DNA of 64,000 nt, taken from contig NZ_JBAHUQ010000021.1 of NCBI RefSeq assembly GCF_036689865.1, positions 1-64,000 on the forward strand. Direction: 5' to 3'. Each line of letters begins with the position of its first letter. Position 1 is the stretch's first letter. Positions 35,726 to 44,728 of this stretch are shown one piece after another. This DNA comes from Magnetococcus sp. PR-3 (lineage in GTDB: Bacteria; Pseudomonadota; Magnetococcia; Magnetococcales; Magnetococcaceae). The translations under genes and the position numbers were made by a program. The notes below the pieces were generated by a model. The model was not told the DNA's origin, did not search any database, and was given only the letters and a program-made list of their open reading frames with translations.

Positions 35726-36505
35726 CTACTCCGGTCTATGGAGCCACGAAAATAGCGGCTCGTTGACGTACTTTATCATAAGTTTCTGGAAGATACCCGA
35801 TTTTCTCAATAGAGAAGCCTGTTTTTCAATGATGGGAATGCGGGGGTCTCCATCCATGCTCATACGACAGTGTACCCATACGGGGCGGCGGCTAAGTGTC
35901 AGTGGCTCTTCCAGCTGCTCTGGCGTCAGTCCTGAAGCGGGAAGTTCGGTTGCTAAGCTAATGTCGGTGCCGACCAATGCATCTACCCGGCCTGCCGCTA
36001 ACATGCGCGCACTTTGAGCGTAGTCATCACTTTCAATCCGGTTCATATCTGGATCATTATCAATAAGATGACCAAAACGTGACCCCCGTAGTACAGCAAC
36101 CCGCAATTTTTGAACATCCGCATAGCTGTTGATGGGGGTGCCTTTACGGGCAAGAATAATGGTGTGCATTTTTAAGCCGGTATCGGCAACCGGTATGGTT
36201 TTTTCTTCACTCCAGCCACTACGAATAAAAGTGGAACAGTCGGTTAAATCACGCAATAGGTGTTCAACAAGGCGGGTGTTGGGTTGAAGGTCAAACCGAC
36301 TAGGCAACCCCCCGCGTTGGGCAATGTGTTGATTAATGGCATGTAAGAGTCCGTCAATTTCTCCGTGCTGGTTGATGAAACCATAGGGGGAGAGTGTCAT
36401 GGTGGTCCATTGGGTCTGGGGGGGCATGGGAGGGGCTGCCCAGCTGTTTAGTGGGGTCACAAGGATCCATAACAGTAGAACCGTTGTCAAATATCTGGAA
36501 GACAC
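35726..36505 (-). CDS. Periplasmic binding protein, SBP_bac_3-like
   Basis: 259 residues, GTG start at 36505, signal peptide ending NSWAAP. The type II binding fold shows in YADVQKLRVAVLRGSRFG and ARMLAAGRVDALVGTDI. No permease or ATPase accompanies it. It precedes the hybrid kinase, so a ligand-reporting role is likely. Ligand unknown; family members bind amino acids. Confidence 0.8.
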   Translation of the reverse strand: MSSRYLTTVLLLWILVTPLNSWAAPPMPPQTQWTTMTLSPYGFINQHGEIDGLLHAINQHIAQRGGLPSRFDLQPNTRLVEHLLRDLTDCSTFIRSGWSEEKTIPVADTGLKMHTIILARKGTPINSYADVQKLRVAVLRGSRFGHLIDNDPDMNRIESDDYAQSARMLAAGRVDALVGTDISLATELPASGLTPEQLEEPLTLSRRPVWVHCRMSMDGDPRIPIIEKQASLLRKSGIFQKLMIKYVNEPLFSWLHRPE

Positions 36506-36674
36506 GGATCACAACCCTTTGCTCTAGAGCATAAGCATTTATGCTGGGCACGCTTGCTCAGCTATGAAAGAATACAGAATAGTCGCTTTTCTTATTGGAG
36601 ACCAGAACTGATGGCAAGGTTGCTATGGGTTGTTAGCTGGTAAGAGATATCTATTAAAAAGCAGGATATAGATC

Positions 36675-37541
36675 ATGAAAGTTCGTTATTTGTGGCTGGG
36701 GATTTGGTGGTTTCTTATTCCAGTTGCTCACGGCCAATCTAATGATGAGATCCTCTGGATGCACCCAGATTTTCCGCCCATTTTTGTGGCCAGCGGTCCC
36801 CGAATGGGTGAGGGGGTGGGGGACCGTATCTCCCGGCAGATTACAGCTCAGATGCCCAACTATCGCCATGAAAAAGAGGTGGCCAATTTTAAACGTATTG
36901 TAGAGACCATTGGGACTGGGCGACAGGTCTGTGCCATGACACTGCTTAAAAATCCTGAAAGGGCTGAGCGGGTATCCTTTTCAAAGCCCTACATGCTTTC
37001 ACCCCATAATAGTGTTATTACTTTCCGGCGCTTGCTCCCAAAGTTTAAACCTTATATGGATAAGCATGGTGCGGTCTCTCTGGTGGCGCTCATGCAGCAG
37101 AAAGATCTGAAATTGGGATACTCTCTGGGGCGTTCTTATGGTAAGCAGTTGGATGGTGTTGTGGCCAAGCATGCCCATACGCGGAACAGTTCGCAGACAT
37201 CGGGTTCTGACATCTTTAAGGGTTTAATGCGTATGCTGCAGTATGGCCGGGTAAGCCATACCATCGGTTATGCCTATGAAGCCCAATATATGGCGACAAA
37301 ATTGGGTTTTGCAGAACCCATTATCACATTACCCATACAAGAGTCGCCCGATTATACCAAAGTTTATGTTGGCTGCCCTAAAACCCCATGGGGCGCAACT
37401 GTGCTTAAAAAGGTCAACCGTATCATTGACGCCGATCGACAAAAGCCCTCGCTCTATAAAGTGTATCGGAGCTGGCTGGGCCCAGAAGCTTGGCAACGCT
37501 ATAAGCTGGCAACAGAAAAGTTTTGGCGTGCTGAACCGTAA
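36675..37541 (+). CDS. TIGR02285-type periplasmic binding-like protein
   Basis: 288 residues with signal peptide (LIPVAHGQS). The pattern IVETIGTGRQVCAMTLLKNP and YMLSPHNSV fits a family of free-standing extracellular solute-binding-like proteins (TIGR02285) from my recall. It is divergent from the SBP_bac_3-like gene, with about 170 bases between starts. Function is unknown. Confidence 0.7.
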   Translation: MKVRYLWLGIWWFLIPVAHGQSNDEILWMHPDFPPIFVASGPRMGEGVGDRISRQITAQMPNYRHEKEVANFKRIVETIGTGRQVCAMTLLKNPERAERVSFSKPYMLSPHNSVITFRRLLPKFKPYMDKHGAVSLVALMQQKDLKLGYSLGRSYGKQLDGVVAKHAHTRNSSQTSGSDIFKGLMRMLQYGRVSHTIGYAYEAQYMATKLGFAEPIITLPIQESPDYTKVYVGCPKTPWGATVLKKVNRIIDADRQKPSLYKVYRSWLGPEAWQRYKLATEKFWRAEP

Positions 37542-37639
37542 AGCTTCGGGCTTTTGGTCGAGTTTGCTTAAAGCCGCTTGATCCACAAAAGTAGGATAAC
37601 AGCTACCCCTGTGTGACTTGGTTGGGGCGCTAAGGTTGG

Positions 37640-39226
37640 TTACCCCAGTACTTCCCCAAGCTGTTTTAGAACCTTCTGCATGGGCATGCCCCAATGGCCT
37701 ATACGGCTTTGGCGGAAGAGTTGGATATCCCTGTACCAGTAGCTGCGATGCCCCTGTACACCCCAGCGCCAGTCTGGAGACCATGGGGTTAACATCCATA
37801 CCGGTGTGCCCATGGCGGCGCTGCAGTGAACCGTACTGTTATCAATGGACAGAACAAGATCACAGGCGGCGATCTGTGCACAAGAAGCTTCTAAAGAGTG
37901 GATGGGATCAACCGTTTTATCCAAGTAGATCTCGCAGCCGAGTTCTCTGTTGACCGCCTTGATCTCCTCTTCAACATCACCATACTGTAAACTGACTAAG
38001 AAGATCTTCTGTCCAAAGGCTGCATGAAGTGGCCCCACCAACTCCCTTAGCGGGATATTGCGAAGACGGGCGACATGTTCATGTCGCTTGGTAAACCAGG
38101 ATAGGCCGATGATGGTGCGTCCAGCAGCGTGTTGCTGATAACGTGCCTGCAACAGGGTTAATTGCCGTGGATCGGGTTTTAAATAGGGGGTTGCCTGTTC
38201 AGGCTTTTGCCCTTGCCAACCCAATGGGTGCGGCAGTACACCGGCTTTAATGCGATAGTCTATCTTAATACCGCTTTGGCTCTCTCCCCAGGTCACAATA
38301 TTGGGCTGATGGTGGGCAAAGCTGCGGGTAAGCAAGGGTTTAAAACGCGGGTCGGCCTCAATGGTAACCTGGCTGGCCTGCTGTAATACAGTCTCAAAAT
38401 GTCGGGCAAACATCACCTCATCCCCAACACCTTGCTCCTTCTCAATCAACAGATGTTTACCCGTCAGAAATTCACCTTGCCAAATAGGAATGTGTCCTTC
38501 AAAAGGGGAGGGGGTTAGCTGGTGACGCAGGCGGTTGTGTAGTGCCCAGCCCTCTGTCAAACGACCTTGAACCAAAAGAACTTGGGCTAGGAACTCATGC
38601 CCCAATGCATGGGTTGGGTCGCGTCTGAGTAGGTCCCGTAAGATCTCTTCAGCTTGCTGAAAATGGCGCAGTTTAAGTAAGGCGACCCCCATGTTTTGTC
38701 GTGCTTCATGCAGGTTCGGGTCTAGGCTTAGGGCTTTGCTCAGAAAAAAGGTCGCCTCTTCATAGCGGCTTAGATCACATAAAAGGCTCCCATAGCCACT
38801 GTTGGCTTGGGCATTATCAGGGTGTTGAGCCAGAAAATGGGTGTAGATTTGCTCGGCTTCTAAGAGTTTGTCTTGCTCTTTTAATAGGTTGCTTAGATTT
38901 AAGAGTGCGGTCCAACCCTCCCCAGGTAACCGGGCAGCTTGTTGAAAGTAGCGTTCTGCTGCAGCGAAATCCTCTTGCTCACGGGCCAGTATGCCCAGCC
39001 GATTCAGGGCTTCAGGATGGTTGGGGTGTTGCTCAAGCATTAAGACCAGGGTCTGTTGGGCTTCATGAAACTGCTGGAGCTGTTTGTGGGTGTCCGACTT
39101 GATTAAGTACCAGCTTGGGTAGCCATGGGGTTGTATTTGGTTCAGACAGCTCAAGGCTTCAAACAAACGGTTTTGCTGGAGCAGTTCAATGGCTTGGTTC
39201 AGCTTGGTTGGGGTATTTTGAGGCAT
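37640..39226 (-). CDS. TPR protein with C-terminal glycosyltransferase-like domain
   Basis: 528 residues. Residues 5-240 hold about six tetratricopeptide repeats (for example AERYFQQAARLPGEGWTALL). The rest resembles the Rossmann folds of GT9/GT41-type transferases, with LLIEKEQGVGDEVMFARH, RTIIGLSWFTKR and CDLVLSIDNSTVHCSAAMGT, the last matching the nucleotide-sugar binding signature. It may glycosylate proteins or a glycan. It is the last gene of a minus-strand group starting at 41619. Confidence 0.8.
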   Translation of the reverse strand: MPQNTPTKLNQAIELLQQNRLFEALSCLNQIQPHGYPSWYLIKSDTHKQLQQFHEAQQTLVLMLEQHPNHPEALNRLGILAREQEDFAAAERYFQQAARLPGEGWTALLNLSNLLKEQDKLLEAEQIYTHFLAQHPDNAQANSGYGSLLCDLSRYEEATFFLSKALSLDPNLHEARQNMGVALLKLRHFQQAEEILRDLLRRDPTHALGHEFLAQVLLVQGRLTEGWALHNRLRHQLTPSPFEGHIPIWQGEFLTGKHLLIEKEQGVGDEVMFARHFETVLQQASQVTIEADPRFKPLLTRSFAHHQPNIVTWGESQSGIKIDYRIKAGVLPHPLGWQGQKPEQATPYLKPDPRQLTLLQARYQQHAAGRTIIGLSWFTKRHEHVARLRNIPLRELVGPLHAAFGQKIFLVSLQYGDVEEEIKAVNRELGCEIYLDKTVDPIHSLEASCAQIAACDLVLSIDNSTVHCSAAMGTPVWMLTPWSPDWRWGVQGHRSYWYRDIQLFRQSRIGHWGMPMQKVLKQLGEVLG

Positions 39227-39294
39227 AGAGGTCGGTCTCTGGTCGTGCCTGTTTGAACAAAAGTGTATGGCTTATGGGAATAAAGGTCGTGTGA

Positions 39295-39948
39295 TTATGA
39301 CTTTACCACAAAGCCCTCTTGCTGTTGCCAATCTTCAGCACGCCACATGGGGAAATTGATGCTTTTATGCCAAGCTTGGGAACAGATGAGATAGACCTGG
39401 ATCTGTGGGTACTCCACAGAGATCGCGTCAACCATGCCTTTCCACCATTGAGGATCTCGTAATGTAATGTGCGCGTTCTCGCCATTGGCCAGCTTGGCAG
39501 CAGCTGGGTAGAGGGCAATATTCAGAATGACCAACTTCCGGGCGTAGGAGAAGATGTCACGCAACATGTTGGGGATATCACTGATAAAGATATGTTCCAG
39601 CACATCAAAACAGAGAACAGCATCCACCACTTCACGTTGGTCTAGAGCTCTGGCCGGCTCGTAGCGATTAACCACGTCCAAACCAAAATAGTCTTGCGCA
39701 CACTGACCTGTCTCTGGGTGAAAGTTCTTTTGTGTCCAATCCGACCCCCCACATCCATAATCCAAAACAGAGCGGATCCCCTGTTCTTTAAAGAGTGGGG
39801 CCATATGCGTACGGTAAGCTCTGAGTTCAAAGTAGCTAAAGGCGACATCTTCTCGCTCGCCATCTTCACGCTCATAGCCCTCTTTGGCCATTTGTGTATA
39901 GAGCTCAATAAGCTGTTGCCCTTTAGGGCTTAGTTTTTTGGTGTCCAT
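39295..39948 (-). CDS. SAM-dependent methyltransferase
   Basis: 217 residues. Motif I is SVLDYGCGGSDWTQ near 60, followed by AVLCFDVLEHIFISDIPNML. Substrate unknown. It lies between an MBOAT gene and the TPR-glycosyltransferase on the same strand and could act in the same glycan pathway. Confidence 0.85.
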   Translation of the reverse strand: MDTKKLSPKGQQLIELYTQMAKEGYEREDGEREDVAFSYFELRAYRTHMAPLFKEQGIRSVLDYGCGGSDWTQKNFHPETGQCAQDYFGLDVVNRYEPARALDQREVVDAVLCFDVLEHIFISDIPNMLRDIFSYARKLVILNIALYPAAAKLANGENAHITLRDPQWWKGMVDAISVEYPQIQVYLICSQAWHKSINFPMWRAEDWQQQEGFVVKS

Positions 39949-40038
39949 GTCTAGGCCTAGCGTTCAAAGCGTTGGGTCTTGCACGTCAATGGTGTTGATC
40001 ATGCGTTTACAATGGGATGTAAAACAACCACATCACCA

Positions 40039-41619
40039 TTAAAACTGGAAATAAATAAACTCGACTTCCAGTTTGGTGGAGGTGGCAATAAACAGAAAGA
40101 GCAGCAGATAGGTCAGGCCTCTTAGGGGTGTTGAAAGCGTACCAAGGTGGCTCTCATCAGGCTGTTTATAGGTCAGAGCCTGGAGGGCCAACAGGGGGAT
40201 GATGTGTGCCAAAACCCACTTGGTGGCACCTGCGACCTCCATAATGCCTGCCGTGTTCCAGTTGCCCAGCGCCATAAACCAGACGCCAAACCCAGCAAGG
40301 TCCTCTGCCCGGAACAGCGCCCAACCCAATAGGGTGAAGAGGAACATTAAGGCCCAGGCCGATAGATTAACTGCCCAGCCATGGTGGTGGGCATGATCTT
40401 TTAGTTTGGCCAAGGGGGTGACAAGACGGTAGAGCACCAAAAGCCCACCGTGATAGATCCCCCATAAAACAAAGTGCCATGCAGCGCCATGCCATAGGCC
40501 CGCCAAAAACATGGTAATACCCAGGTTGCGCAGGGTGTGCCCTTGGCTCTCTCGGCTACCTCCTAGGGGGATATAGATATAATCCCGAATCCAGGTCGAG
40601 AGCGTAATGTGCCAGCGCCGCCAAAACTCTGAAGGGGTACGGGCCAAATAGGGGAACGCAAAGTTCTGGCTTAGGCGGATGCCAAAGAGTAGGGCTGAAC
40701 CTCGGGCAATGTTGCTATAGCCGGCAAAATCCCCGTAGATCTGGAAGGCAAAGGCAATGACCCCCAAGATGGCCCAGGGGGCGTTCAGGGGGGCACCGCT
40801 TTCAAAAACATGGTTGGCAATAATGGCGCAGTTATCGGCCACAAAGACCTTCATAAAATAACCCACCAGCATCAACCGCAGCGCTTCATGTACCAGATTA
40901 GGGGTGACCTTTTCTGGGTTTTTTAGCTGGGGCAAGAGATGGTGACTACGCTCAATGGGGCCAGCGACCAGCTGCGGGAAAAAGGCGACGTAAGCGGCGA
41001 AGTGGCTGAAGCTCTCAACAGGGCGGGTTTGGCCCCGATAGATATCAATGGTGTAGGAGAGGGACTGAAAGGTATAGAAGGAGATGCCAACGGGTAGCAG
41101 GATCTCCAAGCTCCAAAGGTTGCCCCCCAGTCCGACCGTAGCGAGCAGCTCTTGAGCTGAGCCAATGAAAAAGTTGAAGTATTTAAAAAAGCCCAACAGG
41201 GTCAGGTTGGCGCCAATACTCAGGAGGAGGAAGCCGCGCTTACGTTTCTGTTCATCCTGTCCCAACAGCCATTGGCTGATGACAGGCAGGGTGGGTATCA
41301 GGGCCAGTGCGCCAAGCAGTGCTGTTTCAACCCCAGGTAAGCCAGCTAGCCAGCAACCGCCCAGCCAGAGTGCGGGCAAGGTGCTCAGCAGATAGGGGTG
41401 GCCACGTTTAAGCATGCGGCCATCCAGTCCCGCTCCTGTGATGTAGTCAATGACGGTGGAGGTGAGGATGAGCGCCAGAAAACGAACATCCCATACGCCA
41501 TAAAAGAGATAGCTCGCAGCCACAATGAGTCCCATACGGGTCTGCCCGTGGCGTACGCGATGGAACAGAAACAGCGTGGAAAAAAGCAGTAAAAAATAGT
41601 GCCAGGAGGTGAAAGACAT
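40039..41619 (-). CDS. MBOAT O-acyltransferase, second copy
   Basis: 526 residues from ATG 41619 (AAGGG upstream); the frame extends to 41718 without a better start. It shares FWRRWHITLSTWIRDYIYIP and GLWHGAAWHFVLWGIYHG with the AlgI family. Unlike the 15106 gene it has no adjacent SGNH partner; the neighbours are a methyltransferase and the DUF2059-type gene. Confidence 0.9.
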   Translation of the reverse strand: MSFTSWHYFLLLFSTLFLFHRVRHGQTRMGLIVAASYLFYGVWDVRFLALILTSTVIDYITGAGLDGRMLKRGHPYLLSTLPALWLGGCWLAGLPGVETALLGALALIPTLPVISQWLLGQDEQKRKRGFLLLSIGANLTLLGFFKYFNFFIGSAQELLATVGLGGNLWSLEILLPVGISFYTFQSLSYTIDIYRGQTRPVESFSHFAAYVAFFPQLVAGPIERSHHLLPQLKNPEKVTPNLVHEALRLMLVGYFMKVFVADNCAIIANHVFESGAPLNAPWAILGVIAFAFQIYGDFAGYSNIARGSALLFGIRLSQNFAFPYLARTPSEFWRRWHITLSTWIRDYIYIPLGGSRESQGHTLRNLGITMFLAGLWHGAAWHFVLWGIYHGGLLVLYRLVTPLAKLKDHAHHHGWAVNLSAWALMFLFTLLGWALFRAEDLAGFGVWFMALGNWNTAGIMEVAGATKWVLAHIIPLLALQALTYKQPDESHLGTLSTPLRGLTYLLLFLFIATSTKLEVEFIYFQF

Positions 41620-41741
41620 GGAGCCCTTGCTTGGATCGCTAGAAAAACGCGTCAAAAACTGAGGTGAGAGTGTAGCGTCCATACTTGGAAAGATCCAGCC
41701 AAGGCTGGCAAGGTGCAAGCAAGGATGCCCGGCAACCCGTT

Positions 41742-42293
41742 TTACATCTCATACTCTTGAGTTTGGGTGGTTGGTCGCTTGTTGCGACGGGCTTTTTCAA
41801 TAAGCCGTTTCTGTAAGGCGACAAATCGTTTATTGGCCCGCTTTTTTGCACCAGCAAAACTGCCGAGAATCGCTTTATCCAGATGTTGGCTGTTAAGTAA
41901 CATGAACTTACGACCAACACTGCTGCTGAAGAAGCGTTTGATCTGCTTGAGCTCGCCCCGGCTGTACTCTTTGGCGTAAATGGCCGCAGCCCTTTTTTCC
42001 ACTTCCGGTGCGCTGCCCAGTTCCTCCTCTTTAAGGATCTGGGCATATTTTTTAGCCAGAGCTTTGGCGACTTTGGGTTTGAGTTTGGGGTTGCGTGCCA
42101 GCAGATCCCGCTGGACCCGTTTTTGTGATTTTAGGTACGCGCTGTTACGCTTTTTCACCACTTTTTTTACCAGCCCGCCTGTATCCCGCAGAATAACAAC
42201 ATCCTGAGCAAGTTCCAGGCGACGCCCAAGGTCGTCTGCCCAAACAGGGGATGCGAAGGTTAGGGTCATTAAAGCAAACAGGCATATGCGCAT
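41742..42293 (-). CDS. Exported DUF2059-like protein
   Basis: 183 residues with a signal peptide ending PVWADD. The motif AKEYSRGELKQIKRFFSSSV, then GRKF, matches the DUF2059 pattern. Strongly basic (Lys/Arg) helical protein. No known function. It is divergent from flhA. Confidence 0.65.
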   Translation of the reverse strand: MRICLFALMTLTFASPVWADDLGRRLELAQDVVILRDTGGLVKKVVKKRNSAYLKSQKRVQRDLLARNPKLKPKVAKALAKKYAQILKEEELGSAPEVEKRAAAIYAKEYSRGELKQIKRFFSSSVGRKFMLLNSQHLDKAILGSFAGAKKRANKRFVALQKRLIEKARRNKRPTTQTQEYEM

Positions 42294-42447
42294 GGTCTTA
42301 TGGGCTCCTGGTGTGGGTAAGCGTCGCTTGAGTATGCCACTGTGTGGAGGAAAGCACCATGAGGGTTGCGTTTAGGTCTGAGCTTTGCTTGGAACCCGGC
42401 AAGAGTATCCCTCTGCTAGGTAAAAAATGCCGGATTGTGGCTTTTCT

Positions 42448-42463
42448 TGGCAGGAATGTTGCT
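42448..42463 (+). promoter_or_regulatory. Sigma-54-type promoter upstream of flhA
   Basis: The sequence TGGCAGGAATGTTGCT matches the -24/-12 consensus TGGCAC-R-N4-TTGCW in all but one position, with the GG and GC the required 12 bases apart. It lies about 85 bases before the flhA start. Sigma-54 control of early flagellar genes is common in polar flagellates. Confidence 0.65.
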
Positions 42464-42548
42464 TGTCTCTTGGTGCCGGATCTTGTCCTCAAGGGGGCAA
42501 GGGTCGCAATACTCAAGGATTGAGATTAAAGGAAACAGGAGATTCCCT

Positions 42549-44645
42549 TTGGCTGCCATCGGTTTACCGCTCAACATACAGGGCTTGTCACTGAAAAAAT
42601 TCAGTGACCTCTACATGGCTGTGGGCGTCATTCTGGTGATGGCGGTGATGATTATCCCGCTGCCATCGGAGATGCTGGACCTCTTTTTGTCCATCAATAT
42701 TGCCATAGCTATCGTGATTCTGCTTACCACGATCTATATTCATAAACCATTGGATTTCTCGTCTTTTCCGAGTGTTCTGCTGCTTGCGACTATGTTTCGC
42801 TTGGCGCTGAATATTGCCACAACCCGCTTGATTCTTTTACATGGCGGTGAGGGTGAAGGTGCGGCGGGTGAGGTGATCCGATCGTTTGGTCAGTTTGTTG
42901 TCGGTGGTAACTATGTGGTGGGTGTGATCATCTTCTCCATCCTGGTTATCATTAACTTCATCGTGATCACCAAAGGTGCGGGTCGTATCGCGGAAGTTGC
43001 CGCCCGATTCACCTTGGATAAAATGCCTGGTAAACAGATGGCCATTGATGCAGACCTCAACTCCGGCTTGGTTACGGAAGAGGAAGCGCGCCGTCGTCGT
43101 AGTGAGATTGAGCAGGAATCTGAGTTTTTCGGGGCCATGGATGGTGCGTCCAAATTTGTTCGTGGTGACGCAATCGCCGGTATTCTGATTACCCTGATCA
43201 ACATTGTTGCGGGCTTCATCATCGGTGTGGCTCAGCAGGATATGACAGCCGCCCAATCTGCCCAGGTCTATACAATTTTGACGGTTGGCGACGGATTGGT
43301 GGCGCAGATTCCTACATTGGTTATCTCCGCAGGGGCTGGTTTCTTGGTAACCCGCGCATCTGGCGACTCCAACATGGCGGATCATGTTGGTCAGCAGATG
43401 ACCGCTCAACCCCGTGTTATCTTGATGAGTGCGGTGGTTCTGGGTCTGTTGGCGATTATTCCCGGCATGCCCACCGTTTCCTTTGGCTTGTTGGCCATTG
43501 GTCTTGGGGTCTGGTCTTGGTACCTGTTCCGTCGGGCTGAACAAAAAGATGGCCAGGTTCAGCAGCAAGCTATGGAAGAGGCCGAAGCTGAAGCCGAAGC
43601 TGAAGAGCCCATTGAAAGTTATCTGGCGCTGGACCTGCTTCGTTTGGATGTCGGTTATGGTCTGATTTCGCTGGTGGATGAGAGTCAGCAAGGCGACCTG
43701 TTGGATAAGATCCGTTCTATCCGTCGACAGTTTGCTCAGGATATGGGCTTTGTGGTTCCACCCATTCATATTAAGGATAATCTTCAGCTTAAGCCGGGTG
43801 AGTACAGCTATCTGGTTAAAGGTGTTGAGGTCGGCCAGGGTGAACTCCGTCCAGGTAGCTTCCTGGCGATGGAGGGCGGGGATGTCACCGGGCAGGTTGC
43901 TGGTATACCCACTGTGGAGCCCGCGTTTGGTCTGCCTGCCCAGTGGATTATGGTTGGTGAGCGAGAGCGGGCGGAGATGTTGGGGTATACGGTGGTGGAT
44001 GCTTCTACCGTGCTGGCAACCCATATCACCGAAATGGTGCATAACCATGCCCATGAAATGTTGACCCGCCAGGAAGTTCAAAACTTGCTGGATCTGGTGG
44101 CAAAAAATCAGCCTAAGCTGGTGGAAGAGCTGATCCCCAATGTGGTCAATTTGGGGGATGTCCAAAAAGTTCTCCAAGGTCTGCTCAGAGAGCGTGTTTC
44201 CATTCGTGATATGGGGACTATCCTGGAGACTTTGGCCGATTACGGTAAGATTATTAAACAGCCACAGCAGTTGGTGGAGCTGGTTCGCCAGTCACTCTCC
44301 CGTTCCATTGTGAGACGTTATCTCGATGAGAATGGTGCATTGACGGCGTTGGTCTTAGGGCCAGATGCAGAGAACCTGGTTGCCGAGGCCATTGTGGATG
44401 GGGATTATGGATCTTATCTCTCCCTATCCCCTAGGGCGGCTCAGCAGTTGTTGACCCGGGTTCGGGATGAAGTAGAAAAAGCAGCGACGGTGGTGGTACA
44501 GCCGGTATTGATTACCGGCTCCAGAGCCCGTCCATTTGTTAAGCAGGCTTTGGAGGGGGTTCTTCCCCATCTGGTGGTGCTGTCTCAAAATGAGATTCCC
44601 GCCAATGTATCGGTTAACAGTTTGGGCAACGTCCATCTGTCGTAA
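42549..44645 (+). CDS. flhA: Flagellar export gate protein FlhA
   Basis: Inner-membrane gate subunit of the flagellar type III export apparatus. The start is taken as TTG 42549, with AGGAG 8 bases upstream, giving 698 residues; an ATG at 42615 would cut off the conserved N-terminus. About eight membrane helices fill residues 20-320, followed by the cytosolic domain that docks export chaperones. The FHIPEP-family loop (GKQMAIDADLNSG) and SEFFGAMDGASKFVRGDAIA are clear. First gene of flhA-flhF-flhG-fliA. Confidence 0.97.
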   Translation: MAAIGLPLNIQGLSLKKFSDLYMAVGVILVMAVMIIPLPSEMLDLFLSINIAIAIVILLTTIYIHKPLDFSSFPSVLLLATMFRLALNIATTRLILLHGGEGEGAAGEVIRSFGQFVVGGNYVVGVIIFSILVIINFIVITKGAGRIAEVAARFTLDKMPGKQMAIDADLNSGLVTEEEARRRRSEIEQESEFFGAMDGASKFVRGDAIAGILITLINIVAGFIIGVAQQDMTAAQSAQVYTILTVGDGLVAQIPTLVISAGAGFLVTRASGDSNMADHVGQQMTAQPRVILMSAVVLGLLAIIPGMPTVSFGLLAIGLGVWSWYLFRRAEQKDGQVQQQAMEEAEAEAEAEEPIESYLALDLLRLDVGYGLISLVDESQQGDLLDKIRSIRRQFAQDMGFVVPPIHIKDNLQLKPGEYSYLVKGVEVGQGELRPGSFLAMEGGDVTGQVAGIPTVEPAFGLPAQWIMVGERERAEMLGYTVVDASTVLATHITEMVHNHAHEMLTRQEVQNLLDLVAKNQPKLVEELIPNVVNLGDVQKVLQGLLRERVSIRDMGTILETLADYGKIIKQPQQLVELVRQSLSRSIVRRYLDENGALTALVLGPDAENLVAEAIVDGDYGSYLSLSPRAAQQLLTRVRDEVEKAATVVVQPVLITGSRARPFVKQALEGVLPHLVVLSQNEIPANVSVNSLGNVHLS

Positions 44646-44728
44646 CTGAGTTAGGTAATAAGGCCAAGGAAGGCCTCGTTGGGAGTGCCGTGCCCAGACC
44701 GGGTTACGGGTAAAAGGAAAAAACGCCC

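Noticed and set aside
42837-44177. 446-codon minus-strand open frame inside flhA
   Set aside because: It is antisense to a clear flhA, is rich in His/Asn/Gln as expected of a shadow frame and has no ribosome site.
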